A stretch of DNA of 64,000 nucleotides from Acinetobacter sp. ANC 3903 (GTDB taxonomy: Bacteria > Pseudomonadota > Gammaproteobacteria > Pseudomonadales > Moraxellaceae), in assembly GCF_002135315.1 (NCBI RefSeq), contig NZ_NEGA01000002.1, positions 62,001 through 126,000 of the forward strand, given 5' to 3'. Position numbers and translations under genes: made by a program. A model generated the notes under the pieces. It made no database searches, was not told the origin of the DNA, and saw only the letters and a program-made list of their open reading frames with translations. Shown here piece by piece: positions 8,702 to 19,123 of this stretch (within the stretch, counting starts at the first letter, position 1; the number at the start of each line of letters is the position of its first letter).

Positions 8702-10162
8702 CTAGTGATACTGCTGGTCTTTCTGATCTTCCACTACATCTTCCAGACTCAGCTTTACAATGCCTTCTGAATTGGTCATTTTTTGCTGTTTTTCAATACG
8801 CTTAATCATTTTTTCCAACACTTGGATCAGCTCTGGATATTCATAATTTTGCACTTCATCCAGATTCAGCAATAAATGAAAGCCTTTATATTCATAATCA
8901 AACCAGCGCTGATAATCTGATTTACGCGAAGTATATTTTTCCATGACCTGCCAAGTCTTGACTGGACCTTGAATACCCTTAAGCCTAATAGGTGCTTTAG
9001 GCGCACACAAATAATCATTTTTAATTAAATTATAGGTTTCATCTGAAATCAAAATTTCATCTACCGCTGCCGCACTTTGTAATCGTGCTGCCAAATTGGC
9101 ATCCCGGCCAACAATGGTATAAGCCATACGATGCGCCGCACCATAGTTACCCACGTGACAATATCCGGTACTGATTCCCATACGAATATGCAAGGCCGGA
9201 TAACCCATTTTAATCCAGCGCTCTCTGAGCAGTTTCATTTGCTGACGCATGTCAATCGCCATGTCCAGACAAGTTTTTGCATCTTGTTCGGCACCTTGCG
9301 AGATTGGATCACCAAAGAAAATCAGGATGGCATCACCCATAAACTTATCGACTGTCGCTTCATACTGCTTGGCAATTTCCGTCATATGACTGAGATAGTC
9401 ATTCAGCAAGAATGCTAAATCATCAGGAATCAGCGTTTCTGAAAGTTCGGTAAAACCTTGAATATCTGAAAAGAAAATAGTCATTTTTTTTCGTTTATAT
9501 TCAATTTTGGCTTCCGATTCCCCTTTCATAATCGACTGCCACAACTGCACAGGTGCATAGCGGCTAAGCTGGTTGGCAAACTCCATATAACGATTCATTT
9601 GATCATAATAATAGGATTTGCGATTACTGATATGTTGAATCTGACTGCTTTGGTAAAAACTGCCAACACCGAAAAAAGTAATTAAACAAATAAAGCCAAG
9701 TACAGTTAATTCACCAGTGGTTTGTTCAAAATACTCACCAAAACCAAAAATCAGAATATTACATAGATAAAAATTTGCTATTCCGATTAAACTTGCCAAT
9801 GAGACCACTAAAAAAGAAATCTTGTTAGTGATTGCCGTATATAAAATGACAAACAGTGAAATAAAAGTCAGAACCAGGTTTAAATGAATAGCAGATAAAA
9901 TGACTGAAATAACAATAACATCAGTAATAAATAAGACACTGCGTTTTATATTGGAATTATAACGATACTGTAACCAGGTCGATAATTTTGGCGTGACCAG
10001 AAAAATAACCAAGAGAAAAAAAGGAATATAAATTTGGTATTGAGTGTCAGATGTCGTGTAATGATAGACAATCATCAGTAAAGACAACATCATATATCCC
10101 ATCAAACGATGAAAATATTCAAATTGTCTTGGTTCTTTTCTAATCCAGTCGTCTAATGACAC
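8702..10162 (-). CDS. Membrane-bound class III adenylate cyclase (MASE2/CyaB type)
   Basis: 486 residues. The first ~170 residues contain about six hydrophobic helices (roughly 21-37, 45-58, 75-92, 96-112, 115-139, 152-169), consistent with a MASE2 sensor. A short linker leads to a class III cyclase catalytic domain (about 225-410). Metal-binding aspartates are Asp233 (IFFSDIQGFT) and Asp277 (VDKFMGDAIL), and the adenine-selecting Lys is 273. It probably makes cAMP, as CyaB does in Pseudomonas. The last ~70 residues are a charged, helical tail. A guanylate cyclase activity is less likely but not excluded. Confidence 0.85.
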   Translation of the reverse strand: MSLDDWIRKEPRQFEYFHRLMGYMMLSLLMIVYHYTTSDTQYQIYIPFFLLVIFLVTPKLSTWLQYRYNSNIKRSVLFITDVIVISVILSAIHLNLVLTFISLFVILYTAITNKISFLVVSLASLIGIANFYLCNILIFGFGEYFEQTTGELTVLGFICLITFFGVGSFYQSSQIQHISNRKSYYYDQMNRYMEFANQLSRYAPVQLWQSIMKGESEAKIEYKRKKMTIFFSDIQGFTELSETLIPDDLAFLLNDYLSHMTEIAKQYEATVDKFMGDAILIFFGDPISQGAEQDAKTCLDMAIDMRQQMKLLRERWIKMGYPALHIRMGISTGYCHVGNYGAAHRMAYTIVGRDANLAARLQSAAAVDEILISDETYNLIKNDYLCAPKAPIRLKGIQGPVKTWQVMEKYTSRKSDYQRWFDYEYKGFHLLLNLDEVQNYEYPELIQVLEKMIKRIEKQQKMTNSEGIVKLSLEDVVEDQKDQQYH

Positions 10163-10229
10163 TCAATTCCTCCTGATCCGAGCCTTTACACCATAAATTC
10201 CATACTATGGCTTTTTCGATGACCAGAAA

Positions 10230-10664
10230 TTAATCCATGCGCCAGTCAAATGGCATGTCACCCTGACCGCGTAATGCAAGCATCAAGGTTTGACGCATAT
10301 GCGCAAGAACTTCATTGGTATAAGGAACTGCGGGTGTACCCCAAACTGGTTTTGGCCAAGCCACGTCATTTTGGTAGCGAACCACATGATGAAAATGCAA
10401 TTGCGGAACCATGTTTCCTAGTGCCGCAACATTCATCTTGTCTGCGCGGAATACACGTGCAAGCTGACTGGATAACCAGCTAGATTCACGCAAAAATTGT
10501 TCCTGGTCGGCCTGACTTAATTCATATAATTCGCTCACGCCTGGTACGCGTGGAATTAAGATGAGCCACGGAAATTGCATATCATTCATTAAACGACATG
10601 TTGACAGTGGAAAGTCGCCTACAAAAAAAGTATCTTGAGCAAGTTGTGGATGCAAACTAAACAT
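10230..10664 (-). CDS. HIT-family (histidine triad) protein
   Basis: 144 residues with the HIT signature as QLHFHHVVRYQND (from residue 88): the first His of the usual H-x-H-x-H is Gln88, and His90 and His92 remain. HIT proteins are nucleotidyl hydrolases or transferases; the Gln-for-His variant is common in a proteobacterial subgroup. The N-terminal strand region FPWLILIPRVPG is typical. The substrate is unknown. It lies between the cyclase and mfd on the same strand, with 67 bases to the cyclase gene. Confidence 0.85.
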   Translation of the reverse strand: MFSLHPQLAQDTFFVGDFPLSTCRLMNDMQFPWLILIPRVPGVSELYELSQADQEQFLRESSWLSSQLARVFRADKMNVAALGNMVPQLHFHHVVRYQNDVAWPKPVWGTPAVPYTNEVLAHMRQTLMLALRGQGDMPFDWRMD

Positions 10665-10897
10665 ATCTTTATAAATTATGCAAAATTAGAATGATGGCTA
10701 ATACTATCACATACAATGGGACGTGAATATTCTATGCAATGAGTTTCATTACAAATAAACCACTATTTGCACTGAACATGCTAACACGCTTGAATTTAAT
10801 AAATTTCTTTAAAAAATCAAGTGCTTCATGACTAGAATGATTCAAATCCGGGCAATTTTAAAAATGAGTGCATAATATTTATGCACCCTGCAACAGA

Positions 10898-13800
10898 TCA
10901 GCGAATTTCTTTTAATAAATTATCCAGTAAATCGACAATGAACTGGATACGCTTTTGATAATCTTCCAGCATCACCATTACTTTTAAACGCTGTCCGCCA
11001 TCCATACGGAAAAAGGTCGGATGTTTTTGCATCATCTGAATAATGCTGATGGCCTGTACCGGCGTATCCGGTGAAAATTCAATATGCCCGCCATGCGAAC
11101 TGATATCAACTTTGGTAATGCCCAGCTGCTCTGCCTTTAACCTAATTTGATGCACAGCAAACAACTGTTTCACTGGCTGAGGCGGCACACCAAAACGGTC
11201 AATCAGCTCCATGCGGATATTGTCGAGTTTTTCCTGAGTATCGGTATTACTGATACGTTTATAGAAGAGCAAGCGCTGATGCACATCCCCCAGATATTCA
11301 TCTGGAATCAGCGCCGGCATATGCAGGTTGATTTCGGCAATTAAGGACAATGGTGCATCGAAATTCGGGGTTTTGCCTTTTTGAATGGCTTTGGTCGCCT
11401 TTTCCAGCATTTCCATATACAGGCTATAACCAATGGCTTGCATGGAACCACTTTGCTGCTCGCCTAGAAGCTCACCGGCACCACGAATTTCCAGATCTTC
11501 CGTCGCCAGCATGAAACCGGCACCTAAATTAGATGCACGCTGAATCGCATCCAGACGTTTTTCTGCATCCCCTTTTAAGCCTTTAAGTGAAGGCACTAAC
11601 AGATAAGCATAAGCCTGATGATGAGAGCGTCCCACACGACCACGCAACTGGTGTAACTGTGCAAGGCCTAATTTGTCAGCACGTTCAATCAAGATGGTAT
11701 TGGCATTGGGTACATCAATCCCGGTTTCAATAATGGTTGAGCAGACCAGAACATTGTATTCCTTGTGATAAAACTGCTGCATCACCTGCTCCAGTTCACG
11801 TTCCCTCATTTGACCATGGGCAACCGCTACCCGGGCTTCAGGTACCAGTTCACGAATATTTTCGGCAGTGCGCTCGATGGTATCCACTTCATTATGCAGG
11901 AAATATACCTGTCCACCGCGCAGCAATTCACGCAGAATCGCTTCTTTAATCGATTCGCTGGTCTGTTCCTGCACAAAGGTTTTCACGGCCAGACGACGCG
12001 CAGGCGGTGTGGCGATAATCGACAGATCACGCATTCCGCTAAAAGCCATATTTAAGGTACGCGGAATTGGTGTCGCGGTGAGGGTCAGCATATCGACATC
12101 TGCACGCATAGCTTTTATACGTTCTTTGTCACGCACGCCAAAACGATGCTCTTCATCAACAATCATCAGACCCAGATTTTTAAACTGAATACTTTCCTGC
12201 AAAATTTTATGCGTACCAATGACGATATCCACTTTACCTTCAGCCAGGTCTTCAATGGTTTTGCTATGTGATTTGCTTGAACCAAAACGGGAAAGCACTT
12301 CAATACGAATCGGCCAGTCGGCAAAACGGTCTCTAAAGGATTCATAGTGCTGCTGTGCCAGCAAGGTCGTCGGAACCAGAACTGCGACCTGCTTGTTGTT
12401 TTGTACCGCTAAAAATGCAGCACGCATCGCTACTTCAGTTTTACCAAAGCCTACATCGCCACACACCAAACGATCCATCGGTTTGGCCAGCTGCATATCG
12501 TGCAGGGTTGCTTCAATCGCATTGGCCTGATCTAGGGTTTCCTCATAGGCAAAACCACTGGAAAATTGCATATAAGGACTTTGTTCCAGTTCAAAACTAA
12601 AGCCCGGCTTGGCATGACGGCGTGCTTGAATATGCAACAGTTCAGCGGCAACATCATGAATCTGTTCCAGCGCTTTACGTTTTGCCTTGTTCCAGGCATC
12701 GGTACCCAGTTTATGCAAAGGTGCCAAGTCCGGATCGCCGCCACTATAACGGCTGATTAAATGCAGATTGGTGACCGGCACATACACCTTGGCCGCATCG
12801 GCATAATCAAGCTGTAAAAACTCATGCTCCTGATCATCAATACTTAAAGTGACCAGGCCGGCATAACGTCCAACACCATAATCAATATGCACCACCGGTG
12901 CACCGATACTCAGTTCAGTTAAACTGCGAATCAGGAATTCTTCAGATACTTCTTGCTGACGCTTACGGCGGCGTTGTACTACACGATGTTCATAAAGCTG
13001 GTTTTCCGAAATCACGGTGAGCTGATTCGGAATGACCAGACCACGATCCAGTGGCGCACTGGTAATGGCTATTGCATGTAAAGAGCTTCTAAATTGCGCG
13101 TAGTTTTCAACATTGGGAATGTCCCCCAGCGCTGGACGCAAGGCATCTTTGAGCGTTTCACGACGGCCTGCACTTTCAGCCACCAACAGTACCGGATGAT
13201 TGGCCGCATCAATATATTTTTTAACCGCTGAAAACGGTTTTTCCTGTTTTGGGTCCACCGGTAAACGCGGAGGAGTTTCCGTGTTGAAATTAATCACACC
13301 GGTTTTTTCGACAAATTCTTCAGTTGAGGCGATGATTCTGGCGAACTGGTTCAGCTGCTCTAAAACCTGATTCGGCTGCAAGAAAATATCTTCTGGCGGC
13401 AAAATAGGATGATCGACATTATGACGGCGATCTTCATAACGGCGAACCACATCCTTCCAAAAACTGGTTAAACCTTCATCTAGATGCTTATCTGTAATGA
13501 CAATGCCATTCTTGGGTAAGTACGCCATCAGCGTACTTTGCGTATCCATGGCCTGCTTACTAAAGAATAAAGGGAAATAGAACTCTAGACCCGGCGATGC
13601 AATGCCTTCTAAAACATCTTGATAGATTGGATTTTTCTTCGGATTTGCCTGAGGAAAACTTTCAGCATAACGATCACGGAACGTTGCACGGCCTTCTTTA
13701 AGGGGAAATTCCTTGGCCGGTAAGACCGAAAACTGTTGCAGTGTTTGCGTGGTTCTTTGTGTTTCAGGATCAAAGAATTTCAGGCTTTCAATTTCATCAT

Positions 13801-14356
13801 CAAACAGATCGATACGAATTGGTGCACTTTGTCCGGATGCATAGATATCCATAATGCTGCCGCGCACAGCGAATTCACCATGGTCATATACGGTATCGAC
13901 CAGATGATAGCCCGCCTGAATTAAACGCAGTTTTTGTTGTTCTAATTCAAATTTTTGCCCGACTTTAATATCAAAATGTTCGCCTAATATCCATGAGGTC
14001 GGTGCAACACGCTGTGCCAGAGTCGATGCAGAAAGCAGCAATACGCCCTGCTGTGGCATATTGGATAAAATGGAAAGGCGTTCTGACACGATATCCTGAT
14101 GTGGAGATAAACGGTCGTAGGGCAAAATTTCCCAATCCGGAAAAATGGTCGGTTTTATGCCATAAAATTCCAGTTCACTTTCCAACTGTCCCAAATGCTG
14201 ATTATTTCTGGCCACCACAATAAATAATTGCTTACTTTGCGTCGCAATTTCTTTGAACAATAACGCGGCAGATGAGCCTTGTAAATTACCGACCCAGCGT
14301 TTTTCGCCTGCTTTTAATTGTGGCAGATTCAGTTGAGAAATTTCTTGTTGGAACAT
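10898..14356 (-). CDS. mfd: Transcription-repair coupling factor Mfd
   Basis: 1152 residues from MFQQEISQLNLPQL; an upstream ATG at 14383 would add nine residues, so the exact start is not certain. An N-terminal UvrB-like damage-recognition region is followed by an RNA-polymerase interaction (CarD-like) domain around 480-560 with PVVHIDYGVGRYAGLV. The RecG-type motor has Walker A GDVGFGKTEVAMRAA, the DEEH box (IVDEEHRFGV) and TATPIPRTL. The TRCF C-terminal domain lies beyond about 980. Mfd removes RNA polymerase stalled at lesions and recruits UvrA. Length matches E. coli Mfd (1148). Stands alone. Confidence 0.97.
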   Translation of the reverse strand: MFQQEISQLNLPQLKAGEKRWVGNLQGSSAALLFKEIATQSKQLFIVVARNNQHLGQLESELEFYGIKPTIFPDWEILPYDRLSPHQDIVSERLSILSNMPQQGVLLLSASTLAQRVAPTSWILGEHFDIKVGQKFELEQQKLRLIQAGYHLVDTVYDHGEFAVRGSIMDIYASGQSAPIRIDLFDDEIESLKFFDPETQRTTQTLQQFSVLPAKEFPLKEGRATFRDRYAESFPQANPKKNPIYQDVLEGIASPGLEFYFPLFFSKQAMDTQSTLMAYLPKNGIVITDKHLDEGLTSFWKDVVRRYEDRRHNVDHPILPPEDIFLQPNQVLEQLNQFARIIASTEEFVEKTGVINFNTETPPRLPVDPKQEKPFSAVKKYIDAANHPVLLVAESAGRRETLKDALRPALGDIPNVENYAQFRSSLHAIAITSAPLDRGLVIPNQLTVISENQLYEHRVVQRRRKRQQEVSEEFLIRSLTELSIGAPVVHIDYGVGRYAGLVTLSIDDQEHEFLQLDYADAAKVYVPVTNLHLISRYSGGDPDLAPLHKLGTDAWNKAKRKALEQIHDVAAELLHIQARRHAKPGFSFELEQSPYMQFSSGFAYEETLDQANAIEATLHDMQLAKPMDRLVCGDVGFGKTEVAMRAAFLAVQNNKQVAVLVPTTLLAQQHYESFRDRFADWPIRIEVLSRFGSSKSHSKTIEDLAEGKVDIVIGTHKILQESIQFKNLGLMIVDEEHRFGVRDKERIKAMRADVDMLTLTATPIPRTLNMAFSGMRDLSIIATPPARRLAVKTFVQEQTSESIKEAILRELLRGGQVYFLHNEVDTIERTAENIRELVPEARVAVAHGQMRERELEQVMQQFYHKEYNVLVCSTIIETGIDVPNANTILIERADKLGLAQLHQLRGRVGRSHHQAYAYLLVPSLKGLKGDAEKRLDAIQRASNLGAGFMLATEDLEIRGAGELLGEQQSGSMQAIGYSLYMEMLEKATKAIQKGKTPNFDAPLSLIAEINLHMPALIPDEYLGDVHQRLLFYKRISNTDTQEKLDNIRMELIDRFGVPPQPVKQLFAVHQIRLKAEQLGITKVDISSHGGHIEFSPDTPVQAISIIQMMQKHPTFFRMDGGQRLKVMVMLEDYQKRIQFIVDLLDNLLKEIR

Positions 14357-14489
14357 GTATATAGCTTTTGGTCTAAATGACATGAGCTGTATCTTAACAT
14401 GGGTTTTTTCTTGGTTGAGTTATTTTTATATGCAGCTCATGCTGGCATCCAAATCCTTTTAGATGCCGAGTGCACAAGCATCTATCGCA

Positions 14490-14867
14490 TTATTTTTCGC
14501 GCAGAAAATTACGATAGTAATCATTCAGCTTTTTAATGATCTGTTTCAACTGCAACAGGTTTTCTTCAGTATTGCCTAATCGGGCTACAAAACGCTGATT
14601 AGCGATTTCCAGATCAATTTTTTCATTGATTAGAATGGCGGTAAAATACAGAACTTTTAAATCGTCAAAGTTATTTAGTTTGCGATTAGAGAAATAAGCC
14701 AAGCGTTCTGACAATTGATTGACGACAATCCCATCGACAATATAGCCCTGCTCCGGATCGAACTGGATATTATTGTCTTGAAGATATAGCTGTTCAGGAG
14801 ACGGTTTAGAACTTTTGAACAGTCCTGAACCTGTAAATAGTCCGGTAAGTTTATTCAGCATGGGCAT
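14490..14867 (-). CDS. Small conserved-looking protein of unknown function
   Basis: 125 residues, not recognised. No signal peptide or membrane helix. The N-terminus (1-25) is Gly/Ser/Lys rich, the middle carries a short beta-like segment (YIVDGIVVNQLSERLAYFS), and the C-terminal half is a helical, charged stretch with LLQLKQIIKKLNDYYRNFL. An alternative ATG two codons inside (14861) is possible. It lies 133 bases upstream of mfd on the same strand. Codon use is like its neighbours, so it is probably a real gene. Confidence 0.6.
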   Translation of the reverse strand: MPMLNKLTGLFTGSGLFKSSKPSPEQLYLQDNNIQFDPEQGYIVDGIVVNQLSERLAYFSNRKLNNFDDLKVLYFTAILINEKIDLEIANQRFVARLGNTEENLLQLKQIIKKLNDYYRNFLREK

Positions 14868-14934
14868 GGCACATAGAAAAAAATCCTGAATATTTTAACC
14901 CTGTGCTGCATCATCTTCACCCCTATTTTTTCAT

Positions 14935-14968
14935 AAAAAAGATCGCTGTTTAAATTGCGACCTTTTTT
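14935..14968 (-). terminator. Terminator after aspartase gene
   Basis: AAAAAAGATCGC (14935-14946) pairs with GCGACCTTTTTT (14957-14968) with one mismatch and a 10-base loop, giving U runs in both directions. It lies 32 bases past the aspA stop. Confidence 0.85.
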
Positions 14969-15000
14969 ATTCGGATCATGATTATTTTGCTAGCCAGCAA

Positions 15001-16449
15001 TTAGCCGACCTGTGCCAAAGGTTCATGCTGTAGGCTTACTTCTGAAACCAGGTTGCTAAATGCGAATATTTCATCCAGCTGCACTTGAGTCAGTAATTCC
15101 AGCTCCAGAACCACCTGTTGAATGGTCTTATTTTCAGCAATGCACTGTTTTCCAATTTCATCGCATTTGGCATGCCCCAGAATTGGATCGAGTAAAGTCA
15201 CAATACCCACGCTACGCATCACTGCGTCATAGCATGCCTGCTCATTGGCTTGGATGCCTTTTATACATTTATTATCCAGACTTGAAATAGCTCGGGTCAG
15301 TAATTCAATCGATTCATTAATTGCAACAGCAATCACCGGTTCCATGACATTAAGCTGTAATTGACCTGCTTCAGCAGCCATGGTCACGGTTAAATCATTG
15401 CCAATCACTTTATAAGCGATCTGATTCACCACTTCAGGAATCACCGGATTGATTTTGGCTGGCATAATGGATGAGCCAGCTTGCAATTCAGGTAACCGAA
15501 TTTCCGCCAAACCAGTACGCGGCCCCGAGCTTAGTAAACGCAAGTCATTACATATTTTTGAAAGTTTCACTGCCAGACGTTTCAGCGCACTGGATAAAAT
15601 AATAAATACACCGCAATCGCTGGTGGCTTCAACATAGTCTTCCGCCCCCATTAAATTCAGCCCGGTAATTTTATTTAAAGATTGAATCGCTTCATGCGCA
15701 TAACCTTGAGGGGTATTTACCCCTGTACCAATGGCTGTAGCCCCCAGATTCACTTCCAGTAAAAGCTCACGGGTACGCTGAATTAAACGGATATCTTCTT
15801 TTAACAAAGTTGCAAAAGCACGGAACTCTTGTCCCAAAGTCATCGGAACTGCATCTTGTAATTGAGTACGTCCCATTTTTAAAACAAACTGAAACTCAGC
15901 AACCTTGATATGCAGCGTATCAATCAATTTTTGCATCTGAAGTAACAGATCATCCAGACTATAATAGGTCGCCAAGCGTAATGCGGTTGGATACACGTCA
16001 TTGGTGGATTGGGATTTATTGACATGATCATTGGGATGAATATGTTCATATTGCCCCTTATGAAAACCTAAATGCTCTAAGGCAATATTGGCCAATACCT
16101 CATTGGTATTCATATTAATAGATGTTCCCGCTCCTCCTTGATAAACATCTAAAGGAAAAGCCTCACTCCATTTTTCCGGAAATTCGATGAGTTCATTACA
16201 GGCAAGCTGAATCGCTTGACTGACTTGTTCCGAAATTTTGCTAAATTTTAAATTGGTTTGTGCCGAAGCTTTTTTAACTTGCGCCAAAGCCCGAATAAAA
16301 TGCGGCTGACTTCCAACTTTCTGATTAGAGATTTGAAAATTCTCTAAAGCCCTTACAGTATGAATGCCGTAATAACATGCTGCTGGAACTTCTTTTGCTC
16401 CCAGCAAATCACGCTCTATTCTTGTATTGTCGGGTTGAACTGTTGTCAC
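15001..16449 (-). CDS. aspA: Aspartate ammonia-lyase (aspartase)
   Basis: 482 residues of the fumarase/aspartase superfamily. The signature loop GSSIMPAKINPV is at 325-336, the substrate-binding TSTN-like segment appears as SQSTNDVYPTA around 147-156, and GAGTS lies at 107-110. Aspartase converts L-aspartate to fumarate and ammonia, feeding the TCA cycle. The N-terminus IERDLLGAKEVP and YYGIHTVRALENF favour aspartase over class II fumarase, which begins with a different pattern. Monocistronic, divergent from putP across a 460-base gap, with its own terminator. Confidence 0.92.
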   Translation of the reverse strand: MTTVQPDNTRIERDLLGAKEVPAACYYGIHTVRALENFQISNQKVGSQPHFIRALAQVKKASAQTNLKFSKISEQVSQAIQLACNELIEFPEKWSEAFPLDVYQGGAGTSINMNTNEVLANIALEHLGFHKGQYEHIHPNDHVNKSQSTNDVYPTALRLATYYSLDDLLLQMQKLIDTLHIKVAEFQFVLKMGRTQLQDAVPMTLGQEFRAFATLLKEDIRLIQRTRELLLEVNLGATAIGTGVNTPQGYAHEAIQSLNKITGLNLMGAEDYVEATSDCGVFIILSSALKRLAVKLSKICNDLRLLSSGPRTGLAEIRLPELQAGSSIMPAKINPVIPEVVNQIAYKVIGNDLTVTMAAEAGQLQLNVMEPVIAVAINESIELLTRAISSLDNKCIKGIQANEQACYDAVMRSVGIVTLLDPILGHAKCDEIGKQCIAENKTIQQVVLELELLTQVQLDEIFAFSNLVSEVSLQHEPLAQVG

Positions 16450-16909
16450 TTTATATACTCACATGTATGCACTAGAATTGTGCAATTGAAAAATATTAAG
16501 GCTTTACGCTATTTTAAATATTGTAAAAAGATATTTATTTGGCAATGCTCTTTAACCAAATACATGGACTCTGTAGCGAATGTAAGTATTTGTAACTATC
16601 TTAGCGCTTCCAATTTTCATCATTAAAAAAAATTAGGCACAAAAATTTTTGAGCGTTATTTCTAATTCACAGTAGACAATTATTCGCACAAGATGAATGA
16701 CATTAAATTACACACTTATAAGTTATTTATTTTATTAAATTTTTATCAATTGTATCTGAAAACACATTCCGCTACACAACACGTGATTAAATCCCTTAGA
16801 AATGTTACAGAAGGTAATTTCAATTTTATGGTTGAATCAGCGCCTGACTGAACCTGCACAAAAAATCATCTTGGAAAGATGTTATTCATAAGGACATAAG
16901 GATGCGCCC
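16450..16909. other. AT-rich divergent regulatory gap aspA/putP
   Basis: 460 bases without a credible gene. It must carry the promoters of aspA (minus) and putP (plus). Just before putP there is a short hairpin CATCTT-GGA-AAGATG (about 16869-16883) and a strong Shine-Dalgarno AAGGACATAAGGA. I could not single out a convincing -35/-10 pair among the many AT-rich candidates. Confidence 0.6.
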
Positions 16910-18448
16910 ATGAGTCAACTTAACCCCACCCTCATCACATTTATTTTTTATATCATTGCCATGGTTGGTATAGGACTGTATGCCTATAAAGCCACCTCCG
17001 ACTTTTCAGATTATATTCTGGGAGGGCGCAGTCTGGGCAGCGTGGTCACCGCCCTTTCCGCAGGAGCTTCCGATATGAGCGGCTGGTTGCTGATGGGTTT
17101 GCCTGGAGCGATTTATCTTTCAGGTTTATCTGAAGCCTGGATTGCGATTGGCCTGATTATTGGTGCATGGCTGAACTGGCTGTTAGTCGCCGGTCGATTA
17201 CGTGTACATACTGAAGTGCAGAACAATGCCTTAACCCTGCCAGACTATTTCACCAGTCGTTTTGGTGACCGTAAACGTGTGCTACGCATTATTTCGGCTT
17301 TGGTTATTCTGGTATTTTTCTCGATTTATTGTGCGTCCGGCATGGTCGCAGGTGCACGATTATTCGAAAGTATTTTTGGCATGTCTTATACCACTGCGCT
17401 CTGGATTAGCGCCATTGCAACGATTAGTTATGTCTGTATCGGTGGTTTTCTTGCGATTAGCTGGACCGATACTTTCCAGGCTGGACTGATGATTTTCGCG
17501 CTGCTGCTTACACCAATCATGGCCTATCTGGCACTGGGTGATCACAGTCAGCAGTTTGCAAGCGTGATTGAAACCGCGCGTCCGCATGCCAGCAATATGC
17601 TTTCAGGTTTAAGTACCGTCGCCATCCTATCCTCCCTCGCATGGGGCTTAGGCTATTTTGGACAACCGCATATTCTGGTGCGTTTTATGGCGGCCGATTC
17701 TGTAAAGACCATTCCTGCAGCACGTCGTATTGGCATGAGCTGGATGATTCTATGTTTAGGCGGTGCCATGGGTGCGGGTTATATCGGTATCGCCTACTTT
17801 CAGCAACATCCTGAATTATCTGCTGTAGTTTCGCAAAATCCTGAAACTATATTTATGGAACTGACCAAAATCCTGTTTAATCCGTGGATTGCGGGGATTA
17901 TTTTAGCCGCTATTTTAGCTGCAGTGATGAGTACCCTCAGCTGTCAGCTTCTGGTCTGCTCAAGTACATTGACTGAAGATTTATATAAATCCTTCCTGCG
18001 CAAAAATGCGTCACAAAAGGAACTGGTCTGGGTAGGACGCCTGATGGTTTTAGCTATTGCCGTTCTCGCCATTACACTTGCAAGTAACCCGAACAGTAAA
18101 GTGCTCGGTCTGGTAGCTTATGCCTGGGCAGGATTTGGTGCTGCATTTGGTCCGCTGATCATCTTGTCTTTATTCTGGAAACGCATGACCTTAAACGGCG
18201 CGATTGCCGGTATTATTGTGGGAGCTGTGACAGTAATTTTATGGAAAAACACCATGGCCAGTACCGGCTTGTATGAAATTGTGCCCGGTTTTATTCTGTC
18301 ATTTGTAGGTATTGTGGTGGTGAGCTTATTAGAAAAAGCGCCTTCACAGGAAGTCATTCAGCGTTTCGAACAAGCAGATGAATTGTACAAGAAAGAAATG
18401 GCAGAGTTGCAAAATGGAATACCGGCTCAACCTGAAAATTCACTATAA
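16910..18448 (+). CDS. putP: Sodium/proline symporter PutP
   Basis: 512 residues of the sodium:solute symporter family with about 13 hydrophobic helices. Helix II region has AGASDMSGWLLMGLPGAIY, and the start YAYKATSDFSDYILGGRSLG is the PutP pattern. It imports L-proline with Na+ across the inner membrane. The C-terminus is a short charged cytoplasmic tail. Next to the regulator and putA, it supplies substrate for the catabolic enzyme. RBS AAGGA with good spacing. Confidence 0.96.
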   Translation: MSQLNPTLITFIFYIIAMVGIGLYAYKATSDFSDYILGGRSLGSVVTALSAGASDMSGWLLMGLPGAIYLSGLSEAWIAIGLIIGAWLNWLLVAGRLRVHTEVQNNALTLPDYFTSRFGDRKRVLRIISALVILVFFSIYCASGMVAGARLFESIFGMSYTTALWISAIATISYVCIGGFLAISWTDTFQAGLMIFALLLTPIMAYLALGDHSQQFASVIETARPHASNMLSGLSTVAILSSLAWGLGYFGQPHILVRFMAADSVKTIPAARRIGMSWMILCLGGAMGAGYIGIAYFQQHPELSAVVSQNPETIFMELTKILFNPWIAGIILAAILAAVMSTLSCQLLVCSSTLTEDLYKSFLRKNASQKELVWVGRLMVLAIAVLAITLASNPNSKVLGLVAYAWAGFGAAFGPLIILSLFWKRMTLNGAIAGIIVGAVTVILWKNTMASTGLYEIVPGFILSFVGIVVVSLLEKAPSQEVIQRFEQADELYKKEMAELQNGIPAQPENSL

Positions 18449-18485
18449 ATTGCGGATGAGCTGTATCAAAATTTGAATGTGATAT

Positions 18486-18503
18486 AAGGGGCTTATGCCC
18501 CTT
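18486..18503. terminator. Terminator between putP and the Lrp-type regulator
   Basis: AAGGGGC (18486-18492), loop TTAT, GCCCCTT (18497-18503), then TTT. It lies between convergent genes and can stop putP transcription. Confidence 0.75.
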
Positions 18504-18512
18504 TTATTGATT

Positions 18513-19004
18513 CTATTTTTGCCCTTTATTTTTAAGATAAATTTTAGAGCTTTCTTTAATCACTTCCATTACCGGATAACTACGCGTCTCTTTTATACCC
18601 GGCAATTGCCAGAGCACCTGTCCTGAAATTCTGCGGAACTCTTCCATATTGGCACAGCGGATTTTCACCACAAAATCAAATCCACCACTGATCATGTGAC
18701 ATTCCACAATTTCAGGATATTGCATGATCGCATCGGAAAATTCTTCCAACACATTGGGTGTGGTTTTATCCAGTAAGATTTCCACAAACACCACAAAACT
18801 GGCATTCAGCATGTCAGGATTGAGTTTCGCTTCATAGCCTAAAATAAAACCGTCTTTGGCTAATTTCTGCACCCGTGCCAAAGCCGCAGTCGGGGACAAA
18901 TTCACCGCTTCAGCCAATTTGATATTTGAAATTCGTCCATCATTTTGCAGAATATCTAAAATTTTGATATCTGTTCTGTCCAAGGTAAAAATTGGGCTCG
19001 TCAT
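18513..19004 (-). CDS. Lrp/AsnC-family transcriptional regulator (probable proline-responsive PutR)
   Basis: 163 residues. An N-terminal helix-turn-helix (about 8-60) reads LDRTDIKILDILQNDGRISN and LAEAVNLSPTAALARVQKL, followed by an alpha-beta RAM effector domain (about 70-150). It lies between putP and putA and is transcribed away from putA, with 119 bases between start codons. Because PutA here lacks its own DNA-binding domain, this protein is the likely proline-dependent activator of the put genes, as PutR is in Agrobacterium and other bacteria. Family certain, target inferred from position. Confidence 0.9.
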   Translation of the reverse strand: MTSPIFTLDRTDIKILDILQNDGRISNIKLAEAVNLSPTAALARVQKLAKDGFILGYEAKLNPDMLNASFVVFVEILLDKTTPNVLEEFSDAIMQYPEIVECHMISGGFDFVVKIRCANMEEFRRISGQVLWQLPGIKETRSYPVMEVIKESSKIYLKNKGQK

Positions 19005-19123
19005 CTGAATTATTCTCTAAAATGAATAAAAATTATAGTGAGTTATTCGGCATCCTTTCTGTAATCATAAATTATATAAGGTATTTCACTCAACAAAAAT
19101 ATTGGCAGTCACAGGATGTTGGC

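Noticed and set aside
16450..16909. AT-rich gap as a mobile element
   Set aside because: No terminal repeats, target duplication or transposase fragment; it is explained as a divergent promoter region.
18992..19123. N-terminal extension of PutA as a possible regulatory domain
   Set aside because: The open frame upstream of 19124 overlaps the divergent regulator gene, has no ribbon-helix-helix pattern and no Shine-Dalgarno; it is chance-open AT-rich DNA.
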